The notes below the pieces were generated by a model. It did no database searches. It was not told where the DNA came from and saw nothing but the letters and a program-made list of their open reading frames with translations. Positions 45,563-56,021 of a stretch of 64,000 bases of DNA are shown one piece after another. The position numbers and the translations under genes were made by a program. Each line of letters starts with the position of its first letter. Positions within the stretch are counted from its first letter, which is position 1. Source of the DNA: Salinimonas lutimaris. Lineage in GTDB: Bacteria; Pseudomonadota; Gammaproteobacteria; Enterobacterales; Alteromonadaceae. The stretch covers positions 3,930,001 to 3,994,000 of the forward strand of contig NZ_CP036536.1 in NCBI RefSeq assembly GCF_005222225.1, given 5' to 3'.

Positions 45563-46199
45563 TATCTGTATCACCCGCCAGGATATTGATAAATTTGAGC
45601 AGCGATACCGTGCCACTCTGATTAACGGCCTGTCCGGCTTTAAAAGTGCCAGCCTGATTGGCACCAGTGCTACCCGCGGGCAGCAGGAGAATCTGGCGGT
45701 TATCAGCTCGGTGGTCCACGTTGGGGCTAACCCGCCTTTACTGGGCATGATCATGCGTCCTCATACGGTGGTGCGCGATACGCTGGAAAATATCCAGGCA
45801 ACCGGCGTCTATACTATTAATCATATTCATGAAAGCTGGACCGATAAAGCACACCAGACCAGCGCCCGGTACGACAAAGACCAGAGCGAATTCACGGCCA
45901 CCGGTCTGACGCCCTGGTACAGCGATAACTTTGCCGCGCCTTATGTGGCACAGAGCCCGGTAAAGCTGGGCATGAAACTGGCTTCGGTGATACCTATTGA
46001 GCTGAATAATACACAACTGGTGATTGGCAGTATTGAACAGGTCTGGCTAAATAATGAACTGATTGAAGGTGACGGTAGTATCAATCTGACCGATGCCGGC
46101 ATTGCCTGTATCAGCGGTCTGGATACTTACCTGTCCACCCGGCGTATTGCACGTTATGCGTATGCCAAGCCGGATAAACCACCGCAACAACTGCCCTAG
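45555..46199 (+). CDS. Flavin reductase-like (FMN-binding split barrel) protein
   Basis: 214 residues from the ATG at 45555. The split-barrel flavin reductase fold is indicated by FKSASLIGTSATRGQQENLAVISSVVHVGANPPLLGMIMRP (about 25-66) and ATGVYTINHI. These proteins bind FMN and reduce it or act as DIM6/NTAB oxidoreductases. Substrate unknown. Translationally coupled to the CPXCG gene. Confidence 0.86.
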   Translation: MNDICITRQDIDKFEQRYRATLINGLSGFKSASLIGTSATRGQQENLAVISSVVHVGANPPLLGMIMRPHTVVRDTLENIQATGVYTINHIHESWTDKAHQTSARYDKDQSEFTATGLTPWYSDNFAAPYVAQSPVKLGMKLASVIPIELNNTQLVIGSIEQVWLNNELIEGDGSINLTDAGIACISGLDTYLSTRRIARYAYAKPDKPPQQLP

Positions 46200-46372
46200 G
46201 CGCGGGGCGGATTACATTACTGTAATTTGCAAAATTTTAGCGTACACTGATACTTAGAATGTTGTTAAACATTGCCTGACAGAAAAGCCAACCTGCCCGA
46301 ACCGGCAGGTTTTTGTGTTTTAAGCGCCAGGTAAAAACAAATCATTATCGTTTACGAACACTGGAGTAAACC

Positions 46373-46666
46373 ATGAAATCGGTAAACCGTCGGGACTTTT
46401 TACGTTTAGCTGGCTCTTCTGTGATTGGCATGACACTAGGCGGCGTGGCGCTGCGGGCCAATGCCCAGGAAGTACTCAGTGCAGATGATCCTACCGCCAA
46501 GGCACTAAAATACACTGCCAGCTCCACCGTGGACGGCGCCAACTGCGCCAACTGCATGTATATTCAGGGTGAAGAAGGCAAGGAGGAGCGCCCCTGCGCT
46601 ATCTTCCCGGGTAAACTGATTAATAAAAACGGCTGGTGCAGTGCCTGGGTGAAACGTCCGGGCTAA
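46373..46666 (+). CDS. High-potential iron-sulfur protein (HiPIP), Tat-exported
   Basis: 97 residues. Tat leader NRRDFLRLAGSSVIGMTLGG ending near ANA-QE. The four cluster ligands are Cys58, Cys61 (CANC), Cys75 (RPCAIFPGK) and Cys89 (GWCSAWV), the standard HiPIP spacing for one [4Fe-4S] cluster. HiPIPs are periplasmic electron carriers, for example to reaction centres or oxidases. The redox partner here is unknown. SD CTGGAG. Confidence 0.94.
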   Translation: MKSVNRRDFLRLAGSSVIGMTLGGVALRANAQEVLSADDPTAKALKYTASSTVDGANCANCMYIQGEEGKEERPCAIFPGKLINKNGWCSAWVKRPG

Positions 46667-46948
46667 CCCTGATAGCGGTTTTTTATGGATGAACGCCGTA
46701 GCCTGCTTGCTGGCAGACTGCGGCGATCAATCTGCCAGTCTGATAAGACAACCTGCTGCCCGACCATCCACCTGGCCATCTTTTTGATATCTATCAGATT
46801 ACCCCCGAAAATCTGGTTCTAAGCTGGCACGTATCATCCCGCTTCCCGAGTGCATGTATCCCCGTTGTGCGCTTGTTTTGCCCTGGTTATCGTCGCAGCC
46901 GCCTGATTCCTGATATAATCGCACCATCATTCATCATTGCAATTACAC

Positions 46949-47830
46949 ATGGCCTGGTTACAACTTCGTATTAACACCTCTGCTGAGCTGGCTGAACAGG
47001 TGGGCGGCATGCTCAGCGCCAATGGCGCGCAGGCAGTCACATTTCTGGATGCCAAAGATACCCCCATGTATGAACCCAAGCCGGGAGAGACCATGCTGTG
47101 GCCAGACACCCAGGTTGTCGGGCTGTTTGATGCCAGCCATGATATGAAAGGCGTTATCAGCCGGCTGGAGAATGCCCGGGTTCTGGGTAAAGGATTTTCC
47201 CACAAACTGGATCCACTGGAAGATAAGGACTGGGAACGGGAATGGATGGATAATTTTCATCCGATGCAATTTGGCCAGCGTCTGTGGATTTGCCCAAGCT
47301 GGCGTGAAGTACCTGATCCGGATGCGGTTAACGTTATGCTGGACCCGGGACTGGCCTTTGGTACCGGTACCCACCCTACCACGGCTTTGTGCCTGCGCTG
47401 GCTGGATGCACAGCACATTGACCAGCGCACGGTGGTAGATTTTGGCTGTGGCTCAGGCATTCTGGCGCTGGCGGCGCTGAAACTGGGTGCAGAGCGGGTT
47501 GTGGGTATTGATATTGACCCGCAGGCATTACAGGCCAGTGAGGAAAATGCCCGCCGTAATGAGGTGGCAGATCGCCTTGAAGTGTACCTGCCACAGCATC
47601 AGCCAGCACTTGAGGCTGATGTGGTCATGGCCAATATCCTGTCTGGTCCTTTACTGGAGCTGCGTGAGGTCATCACCAGCTTTTGTAAACCGGGCGGACG
47701 TCTGGTGCTGTCAGGTATTCTGGCAGAACAAGTCAGTGCCATTGAAAGCGCCTACCAGACAGATTTTGATCTGGAAACCAGCGAAATTGAGGGTGACTGG
47801 GCTCGCGTTTCCGGCATCCGTCGCATCTAA
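46949..47830 (+). CDS. prmA: Ribosomal protein L11 methyltransferase
   Basis: 293 residues from the ATG at 46949, the length of E. coli PrmA. N-terminal L11-binding domain ([19 protein letters not shown]) and a Rossmann methyltransferase domain with [27 protein letters not shown] and [10 protein letters not shown]. Trimethylates several residues of L11. Precedes dusB-fis as in many gammaproteobacteria. Confidence 0.97.
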   Translation: MAWLQLRINTSAELAEQVGGMLSANGAQAVTFLDAKDTPMYEPKPGETMLWPDTQVVGLFDASHDMKGVISRLENARVLGKGFSHKLDPLEDKDWEREWMDNFHPMQFGQRLWICPSWREVPDPDAVNVMLDPGLAFGTGTHPTTALCLRWLDAQHIDQRTVVDFGCGSGILALAALKLGAERVVGIDIDPQALQASEENARRNEVADRLEVYLPQHQPALEADVVMANILSGPLLELREVITSFCKPGGRLVLSGILAEQVSAIESAYQTDFDLETSEIEGDWARVSGIRRI

Positions 47831-47967
47831 GTAGCTACTCTGTCGCATATAATTTCATCATGAGCCGAGCATAGATTCGGCTCATCCCTTGCTGCGCCTG
47901 CTCTACAACGCAAATTGTTTTATTAGTGTCAAGAGCAAAACCATAAATTTTGTGTGAATTTTAGCCT

Positions 47968-48004
47968 TTTCATGGGTAGTGAAAATGCGTACACTTAGCG
48001 CCCC
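47968..48004 (+). promoter_or_regulatory. Likely dusB-fis promoter with GC-rich discriminator
   Basis: TTTCAT (47968), 16-bp spacer, TACACT (47990), followed by TAGCGCCCC. A G/C-rich discriminator after the -10 is typical of growth-rate and ppGpp-controlled promoters such as E. coli dusB-fis. Confidence 0.5.
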
Positions 48005-48051
48005 GTTTTAGCCGAGTGCTCAATTTCCGCACAACCTTGGATTGTTAACCT

Positions 48052-49050
48052 ATGCAGATTGGTCCTTACAAACTGGATAACAATTTAATGTTAGCGCCGA
48101 TGGCAGGCGTGACAGACCGTCCTTTCAGGCAGCTTTGTCGCCGCATGGGAGCCGGTTTAGTGGTTTCAGAAATGCTGTCGAGCAATCCCAAGGTATGGAA
48201 CACCCAAAAATCTATGCAACGCATGGATCATACCGGTGAGGAAGGTATTCGCTCAGTTCAGATCGCAGGTGCTGATCCTGAACTGATGGCACAGGCGGCC
48301 CGCTTTAATGTTGAGAACGGTGCGCAAATCATCGATATCAATATGGGCTGTCCGGCCAAGAAAGTGAATAAAAAGCTGGCGGGCTCTGCGTTACTGCAAT
48401 ATCCCGACTTGGTTGAATCCATTGTTCAGTCAGTGGTCAGCGCGGTCGATGTACCGGTTACGCTGAAGATCCGTACGGGCTGGAACACAGATAATCGCAA
48501 TGGTGTAGATATTGCACGCATTGCTGAGCAAAACGGCATTCAGTCACTGGCAGTTCATGGCAGAACCCGTGCCTGTATGTATAAAGGGGAAGCGGAGTAC
48601 GACACTATCGCCCGGATAAAGGAAGCGATATCCATTCCGGTGATTGCAAACGGTGACATTACTTCCCCGCAAAAAGCACAAGAAGTGCTCAAATATACTG
48701 GTGCTGACGGAGTGATGATAGGCCGCGGAGCTCAGGGTAATCCATGGATTTTTAAACAGATCCTGCATTTCCTTGAAACCGGCGAGAACCTGCCTGAGCC
48801 CCCGTTGTCAGAACAGCATCAGGTTTTACACGAACACGTTGCAAACGTGCATGCCTTTTATGGCGATGTCATGGGCGCTCGTATTGCCCGTAAGCACGTG
48901 GGCTGGTATCTGGCGGAACATGATAAGGAACGCCTGTTTCGCAAAACGTTCAATGGTATTGAGCAAGCTGATTTACAGCTCAACGCACTTGACGATTATT
49001 TTCAAGCGCTGCAGAAGCGGGAAACGCGACAGATTTCTCCTGCAGCATAG
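48052..49050 (+). CDS. dusB: tRNA-dihydrouridine synthase B
   Basis: 332 residues. FMN-dependent TIM barrel: LMLAPMAGVTDRPFR, the catalytic Cys in NMGCPAKKVNKK, VTLKIRTGW, AVHGRTRACMYKG, IANGDI and GVMIGRGAQGNPW. Reduces uridine 17 (and neighbours) in the D-loop of tRNA. First gene of the dusB-fis operon. Confidence 0.98.
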   Translation: MQIGPYKLDNNLMLAPMAGVTDRPFRQLCRRMGAGLVVSEMLSSNPKVWNTQKSMQRMDHTGEEGIRSVQIAGADPELMAQAARFNVENGAQIIDINMGCPAKKVNKKLAGSALLQYPDLVESIVQSVVSAVDVPVTLKIRTGWNTDNRNGVDIARIAEQNGIQSLAVHGRTRACMYKGEAEYDTIARIKEAISIPVIANGDITSPQKAQEVLKYTGADGVMIGRGAQGNPWIFKQILHFLETGENLPEPPLSEQHQVLHEHVANVHAFYGDVMGARIARKHVGWYLAEHDKERLFRKTFNGIEQADLQLNALDDYFQALQKRETRQISPAA

Positions 49051-49081
49051 TGATGACTAACTTATAGAGCAAGAAAGTATT

Positions 49082-49375
49082 ATGTTCGATCAAAATGTGA
49101 CTTCTCCGTTTACTACGACAGTAACAACGCCTTCTCAAACTCAAGCTCAAAAGCCTCTGCGTGACTCTGTTAAGCAAGCAGTTAACAAGTACCTGAAGCA
49201 GCTGGACAATGCGAACATCGATAACTTATATGAATTGGTGCTGGCCGAAGTAGAAGCACCGCTGCTGGAAGAAGTCATGACTTATACCCGCGGCAATCAG
49301 ACACGCGCTGCGATCATGATGGGCATCAATCGCGGTACGCTTCGCAAAAAGCTGAAACAGTACGGCATGAACTAA
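49082..49375 (+). CDS. fis: Nucleoid-associated DNA-bending protein Fis
   Basis: 97 residues, about the length of E. coli Fis (98). Flexible N-terminus, helices A-B, and the DNA-binding [29 protein letters not shown] at the end. 31 bp after dusB. Controls rRNA promoters, recombination and chromosome topology. Confidence 0.98.
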   Translation: MFDQNVTSPFTTTVTTPSQTQAQKPLRDSVKQAVNKYLKQLDNANIDNLYELVLAEVEAPLLEEVMTYTRGNQTRAAIMMGINRGTLRKKLKQYGMN

Positions 49376-49403
49376 AATCCTGAGGGCTTCGGCCCATTTC
49401 AAA

Positions 49404-49429
49404 GAGCACCCCACCCGGTGCTCTTTTTG
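49404..49429 (+). terminator. Intrinsic terminator of dusB-fis
   Basis: GAGCACC / GGTGCTC stem with T5, about 30 nt after the fis stop codon. Confidence 0.85.
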
Positions 49430-49462
49430 TTTCACACACTGAAAAAGTAGCAAAACAACATT

Positions 49463-51061
49463 ATGCAAACACCTAAACCTATCAAACGCGCGCTGTTAAG
49501 TGTTTCGGACAAAACCGGTATTGTTGAATTCGCTGAGGCCCTGCATCAGGCAGGCGTAGAGCTGTTATCAACCGGTGGCACAGCCAAACTGCTGAGCCAG
49601 GCAGGCCTGCCAGTCAAAGAAGTATCTGATCACACCGGTCACCCTGAAATTATGGACGGTCGGGTTAAAACGCTACATCCTAAAATTCATGGCGGCATTC
49701 TGGGTCGTCGCGGTCAGGACGAAAGCGTCATGGCACAAAATGAAATTGCCCCGATTGATTTGGTAGTGGTGAATCTGTATCCGTTTGCCGCCACCGTGGC
49801 AAAAGAAGACTGCACGCTGGAAGATGCGATTGAAAACATCGATATTGGCGGCCCGACGATGGTGCGCGCAGCAGCCAAGAACCACAAAGATGTAACGATT
49901 GTGGTGAATGCCGACGATTATGCCCGGATACTGGAAGAGATGAGCCGTAACGAAGGTTCACTGGATTATCAAACCCGTTTTGATCTGGCCATTAAAGCCT
50001 TTGAGCATACCGCTGAATATGACGGCATGATAGCCAACTACTTTGGCGCCCGCCTGGATTCGGTGGAATGCGAAGACGACTGTGACCACGAGCACAGCGA
50101 GTTTCCACGTACCTTTAACATGCAGCTGACCAAAAAGCAGGACCTGCGTTATGGCGAGAACAGCCATCAGGAAGCCGCTTTTTATGTAGAAAATGACATT
50201 CAGGAAGCCTCCGTAGCCACCGCCCGTCAGCTTCAGGGTAAAGAATTATCATTTAATAATATTGCCGATACTGATGCTGCCCTTGAATGTGTGAAAGAAT
50301 TTGAACAGCCTGCCTGTGTCATTGTAAAACACGCCAACCCGTGTGGTGTGGCCGTGGGTGAGGATATCCTTGGTGCCTACGAGCGTGCTTATCAAACCGA
50401 CCCGACTTCGGCCTTTGGCGGCATTATTGCCTTTAACCGTACGTTGGATGCGGCCACCGCGCAGGCAATAGTTGATCGTCAGTTTGTCGAAGTCATTATT
50501 GCCCCGGCCATTGACGAAGCCGCTCAGCAAGTGGTGGCGGCGAAGAAAAATGTACGCTTACTGGCGTGTGGTGACTGGCACGGTCAGCTGACCGACGGGT
50601 ATGACTTTAAGCGGGTTAATGGCGGTCTGCTGGTGCAGGAGCGTGACTTTGGCATGGTGGAAGCAGAAGACTTGCAGGTAGTGACTAAACGTCAGCCAAC
50701 CGAAGATGAACTGCGCGATCTGATGTTTTGCTGGAAAGTGGCAAAATATGTGAAATCTAACGCTATTGTGTACTGCAAGGATGGCATGACCATCGGTGTG
50801 GGCGCAGGCCAGATGAGCCGCGTGTATTCCGCTAAAATTGCCGGCATTAAAGCCGCCGATGAGAATCTGGAAGTGGCCGGCTCGGTTATGGCCTCCGATG
50901 CTTTCTTCCCGTTCCGCGACGGTATTGATGCTGCGGCAGCCGCTGGCATTAAAGCGGTGATTCAGCCAGGTGGCTCAATGCGTGATGAAGAAGTCATTGC
51001 CGCTGCTGACGAACATGGTATCGCCATGGTCTTTACCGGCATGCGTCACTTCCGTCACTAA
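49463..51061 (+). CDS. purH: Bifunctional AICAR transformylase / IMP cyclohydrolase
   Basis: 532 residues. N-terminal cyclohydrolase ([32 protein letters not shown], ~9-41) and C-terminal transformylase ([48 protein letters not shown]). Carries out the last two steps of IMP synthesis. purD follows two genes downstream, separated by an unrelated methyltransferase-fold gene. Confidence 0.97.
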   Translation: MQTPKPIKRALLSVSDKTGIVEFAEALHQAGVELLSTGGTAKLLSQAGLPVKEVSDHTGHPEIMDGRVKTLHPKIHGGILGRRGQDESVMAQNEIAPIDLVVVNLYPFAATVAKEDCTLEDAIENIDIGGPTMVRAAAKNHKDVTIVVNADDYARILEEMSRNEGSLDYQTRFDLAIKAFEHTAEYDGMIANYFGARLDSVECEDDCDHEHSEFPRTFNMQLTKKQDLRYGENSHQEAAFYVENDIQEASVATARQLQGKELSFNNIADTDAALECVKEFEQPACVIVKHANPCGVAVGEDILGAYERAYQTDPTSAFGGIIAFNRTLDAATAQAIVDRQFVEVIIAPAIDEAAQQVVAAKKNVRLLACGDWHGQLTDGYDFKRVNGGLLVQERDFGMVEAEDLQVVTKRQPTEDELRDLMFCWKVAKYVKSNAIVYCKDGMTIGVGAGQMSRVYSAKIAGIKAADENLEVAGSVMASDAFFPFRDGIDAAAAAGIKAVIQPGGSMRDEEVIAAADEHGIAMVFTGMRHFRH

Positions 51062-51076
51062 GGGCGCGTATCCTCC

Positions 51077-51127
51077 AAAAAGCCTGTGGTGGCCGGCTCA
51101 GCTCGGCTCGGCGACAACAGGCTTTGC
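51077..51127 (+). terminator. Possible stem-loop terminator after purH
   Basis: AAAGCCTGT (51079-51087) pairs with ACAGGCTTT (51117-51125) around a GC-rich loop. The U-tract is short (TTT then GCC), so termination may be partial. Confidence 0.4.
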
Positions 51128-51235
51128 CCTGCTCTTCAGGTAGGTTACTCTAGTGTTTGGCGCCCTTATCAAGGCAGCTTTGGGCCTGGCACCATCATAA
51201 TAACTATACCGTTGAAAATTGATAAGGATACAATC

Positions 51236-52048
51236 ATGAAATCACTGTTAGGCGTTATCTCAGCTTCAGTACTGGCATTCTCTGCCCAGATGGCAATGGC
51301 CGACCCCATCATTGATGCAGTTAAAAGCGATAACCGCTCGGCTGACGCTAAAGCCCGGGATGAATTCCGGCACCCCCAGCAAACCCTGCGTTTTTTTGGT
51401 ATTGAACCTGATATGACCGTGGTGGAGATTTCCCCGGGTGGCGGCTGGTATACCGACATACTGGCTGAGCTGCTGCATGACAACGGACAGCTGATCGCCG
51501 CGCATTTCTACGTGGATGAAAACAGCAACGACTATTACAAAAAGTCCCGGGCAGCATTTGAGCAGAAAATTGCCGACTACCCGCCGTACAAAAATATCAA
51601 ACTGTCAGCCTTTCACCCCCAGCATGCTACGGATATTGCCAAGGCCGGTTCGGTAGATGCCGTGCTGACGTTCAGAAATGTGCATAACTGGTACATGGGT
51701 GGTGGCACTGACGCTATCGAGGCCTCGTTTAAAGCTTTTGCCAAAGCGCTCAAGCCTGGTGGCATGGTGGGCGTGGTAGAACACGAACTGCCTGAGTCAA
51801 TGGCCGATGAGCAGATGGATAAAAGCGGCTACATGAAAAAGTCTGTGGTCATTGCGGCGGCAAAAGCAGCTGGCCTGACACTGGCCGAAGACAGCCCGGT
51901 GAATCATAACCCGGCTGACAATGCTCAGCATCCTCGTGGTGTCTGGACACTGCCGCCATCGCTGCGTCTGGGTGAGCAAGACCAGCAAAAGTATCTGGCG
52001 ATTGGCGAAAGTAACCGGATGACCCTTAAATTTATTAAACCTGAATAA
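51236..52048 (+). CDS. Exported class I SAM-methyltransferase-fold protein
   Basis: 270 residues from the ATG at 51236 (AAGGAT upstream). A signal peptide (LLGVISASVLAFSAQMAMA) directs it to the periplasm. The mature part has methyltransferase motif I (MTVVEISPGGGWYTDIL), DAVLTFRNVHNW and KALKPGGMVGVVEHEL. SAM is not normally available in the periplasm, so its ligand and activity are unclear; the fold may be reused. Homologues with the same leader are widespread in proteobacteria. It splits purH from purD. Confidence 0.86.
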   Translation: MKSLLGVISASVLAFSAQMAMADPIIDAVKSDNRSADAKARDEFRHPQQTLRFFGIEPDMTVVEISPGGGWYTDILAELLHDNGQLIAAHFYVDENSNDYYKKSRAAFEQKIADYPPYKNIKLSAFHPQHATDIAKAGSVDAVLTFRNVHNWYMGGGTDAIEASFKAFAKALKPGGMVGVVEHELPESMADEQMDKSGYMKKSVVIAAAKAAGLTLAEDSPVNHNPADNAQHPRGVWTLPPSLRLGEQDQQKYLAIGESNRMTLKFIKPE

Positions 52049-52064
52049 ATAACGGAACGCTTAA

Positions 52065-53354
52065 ATGAACGTACTTGTTATTGGCGGCGGTGGCCGCGAA
52101 CATGCGCTGGCCTGGAAGGCAGCACAATCTTCTGCTGTATCAACGGTGTTTGTGGCACCGGGCAACGCCGGTACGGCGGTTGAACCAAAACTGACAAATG
52201 TAGATATTCAGGTGACGGATATCGATGGCTTGCTGGCCTTTGCGCAGGCAAACCAGGTTGAAATGACGATTGTAGGCCCCGAGGCGCCGCTGGTAGCAGG
52301 TGTGGTGGATGCTTTTGACGCCGCTGGACAGGCAGTTTTCGGCCCCACCCAGGCGGCGGCTCAGCTGGAAGGCTCCAAAGCCTTTACCAAGGATTTTCTG
52401 GCCCGTCATGCCATTCCTACGGCCGAATATCAGAATTTCACTGATATTGAGCCGGCGCTGGCGTACGTGCGTGAAAAAGGGGCGCCAATTGTGGTCAAAG
52501 CCGATGGTCTGGCAGCCGGTAAAGGCGTGATCGTCGCGATGACGCTGGAAGAAGCCGAAGCCGCCATTCGCGATATGCTGGCAGGCAATGCATTTGGTGA
52601 TGCCGGTAGCCGGGTGGTAATTGAAGAGTTTCTGGACGGCGAAGAAGCCTCGTTCATTGTGATGGTCGACGGTAAAAATGTGCTGCCCTTTGCCACCAGC
52701 CAGGATCACAAACGCGCGGCGAACGGTGATAAAGGCCTGAATACCGGTGGTATGGGCGCTTATTCACCGGCCCCGGTGGTGACCCAGAATATTCATGACC
52801 GGGTAATGTCTGAAGTTATCATGCCCACGGTCGAGGGTATGGCAGCAGAAGGCCATCCCTATAAAGGCTTTTTGTACGCCGGTCTGATGATCATGGCCGA
52901 TGGCACACCGAAGGTGATTGAATATAACTGCCGTTTTGGCGATCCGGAAACGCAACCCATTATGTTGCGTTTACAATCGGACCTGGTGGCGCTGTGTCAG
53001 GCTGCCTGTCAGGGCAAACTGAACGAGGCGACCATCAGTTTTGACGAGCGCGCAGCGGTCGGTGTTGTACTGGCAGCCGGTGGCTACCCGGGTAGCTACA
53101 ACAAGGGCGATGCGATCAGCGGTCTGGATGACGCTGCCCAGCTGGACGGTAAAGTTTTTCATGCCGGCACCGCGTTGCAGGACGGCCAGATTGTTACCAG
53201 TGGCGGACGCGTGCTGTGCGCCACCGCGCTGGGCAACAACGTGACTGGAGCCCAGCAACATGCCTACGAGCTGGTAAATAAAATAAACTGGCAGGATGTC
53301 TATTTTCGTACTGACATCGCCCATCGGGCGATTGCCCGCGAAAGCCAGGCATAG
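52065..53354 (+). CDS. purD: Phosphoribosylamine-glycine ligase (GARS)
   Basis: 429 residues. N domain NVLVIGGGGREHALAWKAAQS, ATP-grasp (VVKADGLAAGKGVIVA), TSQDHKRAANGDKGLNTGGMGAYSPAP (about 225-250) and EYNCRFGDPETQPIM. Ligates glycine to phosphoribosylamine, the second step of purine synthesis. 17 bp after the methyltransferase-fold gene, so probably co-transcribed. Confidence 0.98.
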   Translation: MNVLVIGGGGREHALAWKAAQSSAVSTVFVAPGNAGTAVEPKLTNVDIQVTDIDGLLAFAQANQVEMTIVGPEAPLVAGVVDAFDAAGQAVFGPTQAAAQLEGSKAFTKDFLARHAIPTAEYQNFTDIEPALAYVREKGAPIVVKADGLAAGKGVIVAMTLEEAEAAIRDMLAGNAFGDAGSRVVIEEFLDGEEASFIVMVDGKNVLPFATSQDHKRAANGDKGLNTGGMGAYSPAPVVTQNIHDRVMSEVIMPTVEGMAAEGHPYKGFLYAGLMIMADGTPKVIEYNCRFGDPETQPIMLRLQSDLVALCQAACQGKLNEATISFDERAAVGVVLAAGGYPGSYNKGDAISGLDDAAQLDGKVFHAGTALQDGQIVTSGGRVLCATALGNNVTGAQQHAYELVNKINWQDVYFRTDIAHRAIARESQA

Positions 53355-53581
53355 GACGTCACTCCCCCGCAATATACTTCACAGCCGTGTGCTCAACACG
53401 GCTGTGACTATTTTTTTGTTACCCTCCCCTTTTCTTCTTTTTTGACCGTTTTTCTGCCCGAAAGCTGTCTGTTCACGGCCTGTGACTAAACTATCGCGGC
53501 AAGGTCTGGTAGTATCACTGTCTATTGATTATTCAAACCAGCCAGCTTATAACTAGGTTCCGGCTTCGAGTAAAAATCTGT

Positions 53582-54484
53582 ATGTCTGTAAAACACCCTA
53601 TTATTGCCATCACCGGTTCATCTGGTGCCGGCACCACAACCACCACGAATGCCATCCGGCATATCTTTCGCAATTTGCATGTCAATGCGGCGGTGGTGGG
53701 TGGCGACAGCTTTCACCGGTTTACCCGGCCTGAGATGGAAGTGGAAATTCGCAAAGCCCAGGAGCAGGGCCGGCATATTAGCTACTTTGGCCCTAAAGCC
53801 AACGACTTTGACTTGCTTGAGTCCTTATTTAAAGAGTACGCCCAGACCGGTAAAGGCGAATATCGCCAGTACCTGCATACTTTTGATGAAGCTGTGCCGT
53901 TTAATCAGATGCCCGGTACGTTCACGCCCTGGCAGGCACTGCCGGATAACACTGATCTACTGTTTTACGAAGGCCTGCATGGGGGCGTAAAAACCGAAGA
54001 AAACGATGTTGCCCGGCATGTGGATTTGCTGGTTGGCATGGTACCGATTGTGAATCTGGAGTGGATTCAGAAAATTGTGCGCGATACCACGGATCGCGGT
54101 CATTCCAGAGAAGCAGTGATGAGCAGTATTGTGCGCGGGCTGGATGACTATTTTCACTACATCACGCCGCAGTTTTCCCGCACTCATGTGAACTTTCAGC
54201 GCGTGCCCACTGTGGATACCTCTAATCCGTTCAGTGCCCGGGAAATACCGTCACAGGATGAAAGCTTTGTGGTAGTGCGCTTTCGCCGGGAAATGCGTAC
54301 GGTTGATTTCCCCTACCTGCTTAAGATGATAGACGGGGCATTTATGTCACGTATCAATACGCTGGTGGTACCGGGCGGTAAAATGGGTCTGGCGATGGAA
54401 CTGATTCTGACCCCGCTGATTGAAGATATTCTTAACAATAAGCGTCGCGCTGGTCATCAGATGGACTGGATTAGCCGGGATTAA
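53582..54484 (+). CDS. prkB: Phosphoribulokinase-like protein PrkB
   Basis: 300 residues from the ATG at 53582. P-loop-like GSSGAGTTTT (the variant loop of this family), GDSFHRFTRPEM, HISYFGPKANDF, FYEGLHGG and HVDLLVGMVPIVNLEWIQK. It matches the PrkB group of heterotrophic gammaproteobacteria (E. coli PrkB), not the Calvin-cycle enzyme; there is no RuBisCO here. The physiological substrate of this group is not established. Confidence 0.92.
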   Translation: MSVKHPIIAITGSSGAGTTTTTNAIRHIFRNLHVNAAVVGGDSFHRFTRPEMEVEIRKAQEQGRHISYFGPKANDFDLLESLFKEYAQTGKGEYRQYLHTFDEAVPFNQMPGTFTPWQALPDNTDLLFYEGLHGGVKTEENDVARHVDLLVGMVPIVNLEWIQKIVRDTTDRGHSREAVMSSIVRGLDDYFHYITPQFSRTHVNFQRVPTVDTSNPFSAREIPSQDESFVVVRFRREMRTVDFPYLLKMIDGAFMSRINTLVVPGGKMGLAMELILTPLIEDILNNKRRAGHQMDWISRD

Positions 54485-54679
54485 GTGCATAATCGCGCCT
54501 TTAGGTGACCACACCGTAAACAAAAACCAATCAAACAAAACATACTGTTTACAGTGTGTTATCACTTGTTTGCGGTGCGTCAAATAAATCCTGCCAAGCT
54601 GTAAACTCGGCGTATTCAGGGTGTGAAGCAGGCGATGTCGCAGTACACTTGCCGGACCTTCTCCAGCACCTCTCGTATC

Positions 54680-55924
54680 ATGTTAGATTACATACTTATT
54701 GGTCTTGCCTTTCTTGCTCTTGCCGGCGTTGTTTTTGAAGAAGTGATTCATCTGAACAAAGCCAAAACCACCCTGTTTCTTGGCACCTTTGCCTGGATCC
54801 TCCTGTTTATTAATGCCAGTGCTGAACAGCTTCCGCATGTTCAGGAAAGCCTTGAGCACAACATTACTGAAATATCGACGCTGTGGCTGTTTCTGGTGGC
54901 GGCGATGACCTTTGTGGCCTACCTGAACCGCAAGGGTCTGATTGAAAATATGCTCAATCTGGTGATGCCCGCTAAAATCAGCCTGAAAAAGCTTTTATTC
55001 AGTACCGCACTGTTCAGCTTCTGTTTTTCTTCTCTGGCGGACAATATCACCGCAACCCTGGTCTCAGTAGCGCTGGTTCTGTCACTGAGCCTGCCACTGA
55101 ATCAAACCCTGCGTTTTGTGGTACTGGCGGTGTTTGCGGTGAACTCCGGCGGGGTGTCACTGATCACCGGCGATGTCACCACCCTGATGATTTTTCTGGA
55201 AGGCAAAGTCACCATTGTTGAGCTGCTGACCCTGATATTGCCGTCTTTTGCCGCCGTTATGCTGCTGGCCTCCCTGTTAAGTATCGGGATGAAAGGTGAA
55301 GTGAAAATTCGCAAGGTCAAACATGAAACCCGACCGGTTGACTACGTGATTGCCGGCACATTTTTATCCACCATCGTGCTGACTTTGTTGGGTAATGTGT
55401 TTTTCAGCATCCCGCCTATGCTGTCATTTCTTGCCGGCATGGCCGTGATGTTTCTGGTGGCAACGTTTATGGGCGCAGAACGCTACAACGACCCGATTCT
55501 GGACTATATCCGGCTAATCGAATTTGACACCTTGCTGTTCTTTTTAGGTGTGTTGCTGCTGGTTGGTATGCTACAGCATATAGAAGCGCTGGATGCTCTG
55601 CTGCACATCTATACCCTGTTCGACCCGATTTACGCCAATGTCATCATGGGTATCATCTCGTCTATGATAGACAATGTGCCGCTGACCGCAGCCCTGCTAA
55701 AAGCCAATATCACCATGAGCACCTCCGAGTGGATGGCGCTGACCTACGCAGTTGGGGTGGGCGGCTCACTGCTGGTCATTGGGTCCGCTGCCGGTATTGT
55801 AGCGATGAGTAAGGTTAAGGGGCTGACCTTTGCCCGTTATGCTAAGTTCAGTCTGCTATTGTTGCTGGCGTACCTGGTCGGCTATGTACTGGTGTTGCAG
55901 ATATCGCCGCTGTTGCTCAGCTGA
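54680..55924 (+). CDS. nhaD: Na+/H+ antiporter NhaD
   Basis: 414 residues from the ATG at 54680; in-frame GTG 54623 and ATG 54635 are alternatives and none has a strong SD. About 12 TM helices of the ArsB/NhaD ion-transporter superfamily, with LADNITATLVSVAL and MIDNVPLTAALLKANITMS, the two conserved Asp-Asn half-helices. Exports Na+ or Li+ in exchange for protons, important for marine and halotolerant bacteria. Confidence 0.93.
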   Translation: MLDYILIGLAFLALAGVVFEEVIHLNKAKTTLFLGTFAWILLFINASAEQLPHVQESLEHNITEISTLWLFLVAAMTFVAYLNRKGLIENMLNLVMPAKISLKKLLFSTALFSFCFSSLADNITATLVSVALVLSLSLPLNQTLRFVVLAVFAVNSGGVSLITGDVTTLMIFLEGKVTIVELLTLILPSFAAVMLLASLLSIGMKGEVKIRKVKHETRPVDYVIAGTFLSTIVLTLLGNVFFSIPPMLSFLAGMAVMFLVATFMGAERYNDPILDYIRLIEFDTLLFFLGVLLLVGMLQHIEALDALLHIYTLFDPIYANVIMGIISSMIDNVPLTAALLKANITMSTSEWMALTYAVGVGGSLLVIGSAAGIVAMSKVKGLTFARYAKFSLLLLLAYLVGYVLVLQISPLLLS

Positions 55925-56021
55925 AACGATTTGTAACAATCGCTCGTCGTCACCGGCCTGCTGAATACTTTTGTCCTGGCCCGGTTCTGGTTATAGTGAA
56001 AGAAAAATCAGGACACACACA

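Noticed and set aside
53582..54484. Calvin-cycle phosphoribulokinase
   Set aside because: Sequence is of the heterotroph PrkB group and no RuBisCO or other cbb gene is in the window.
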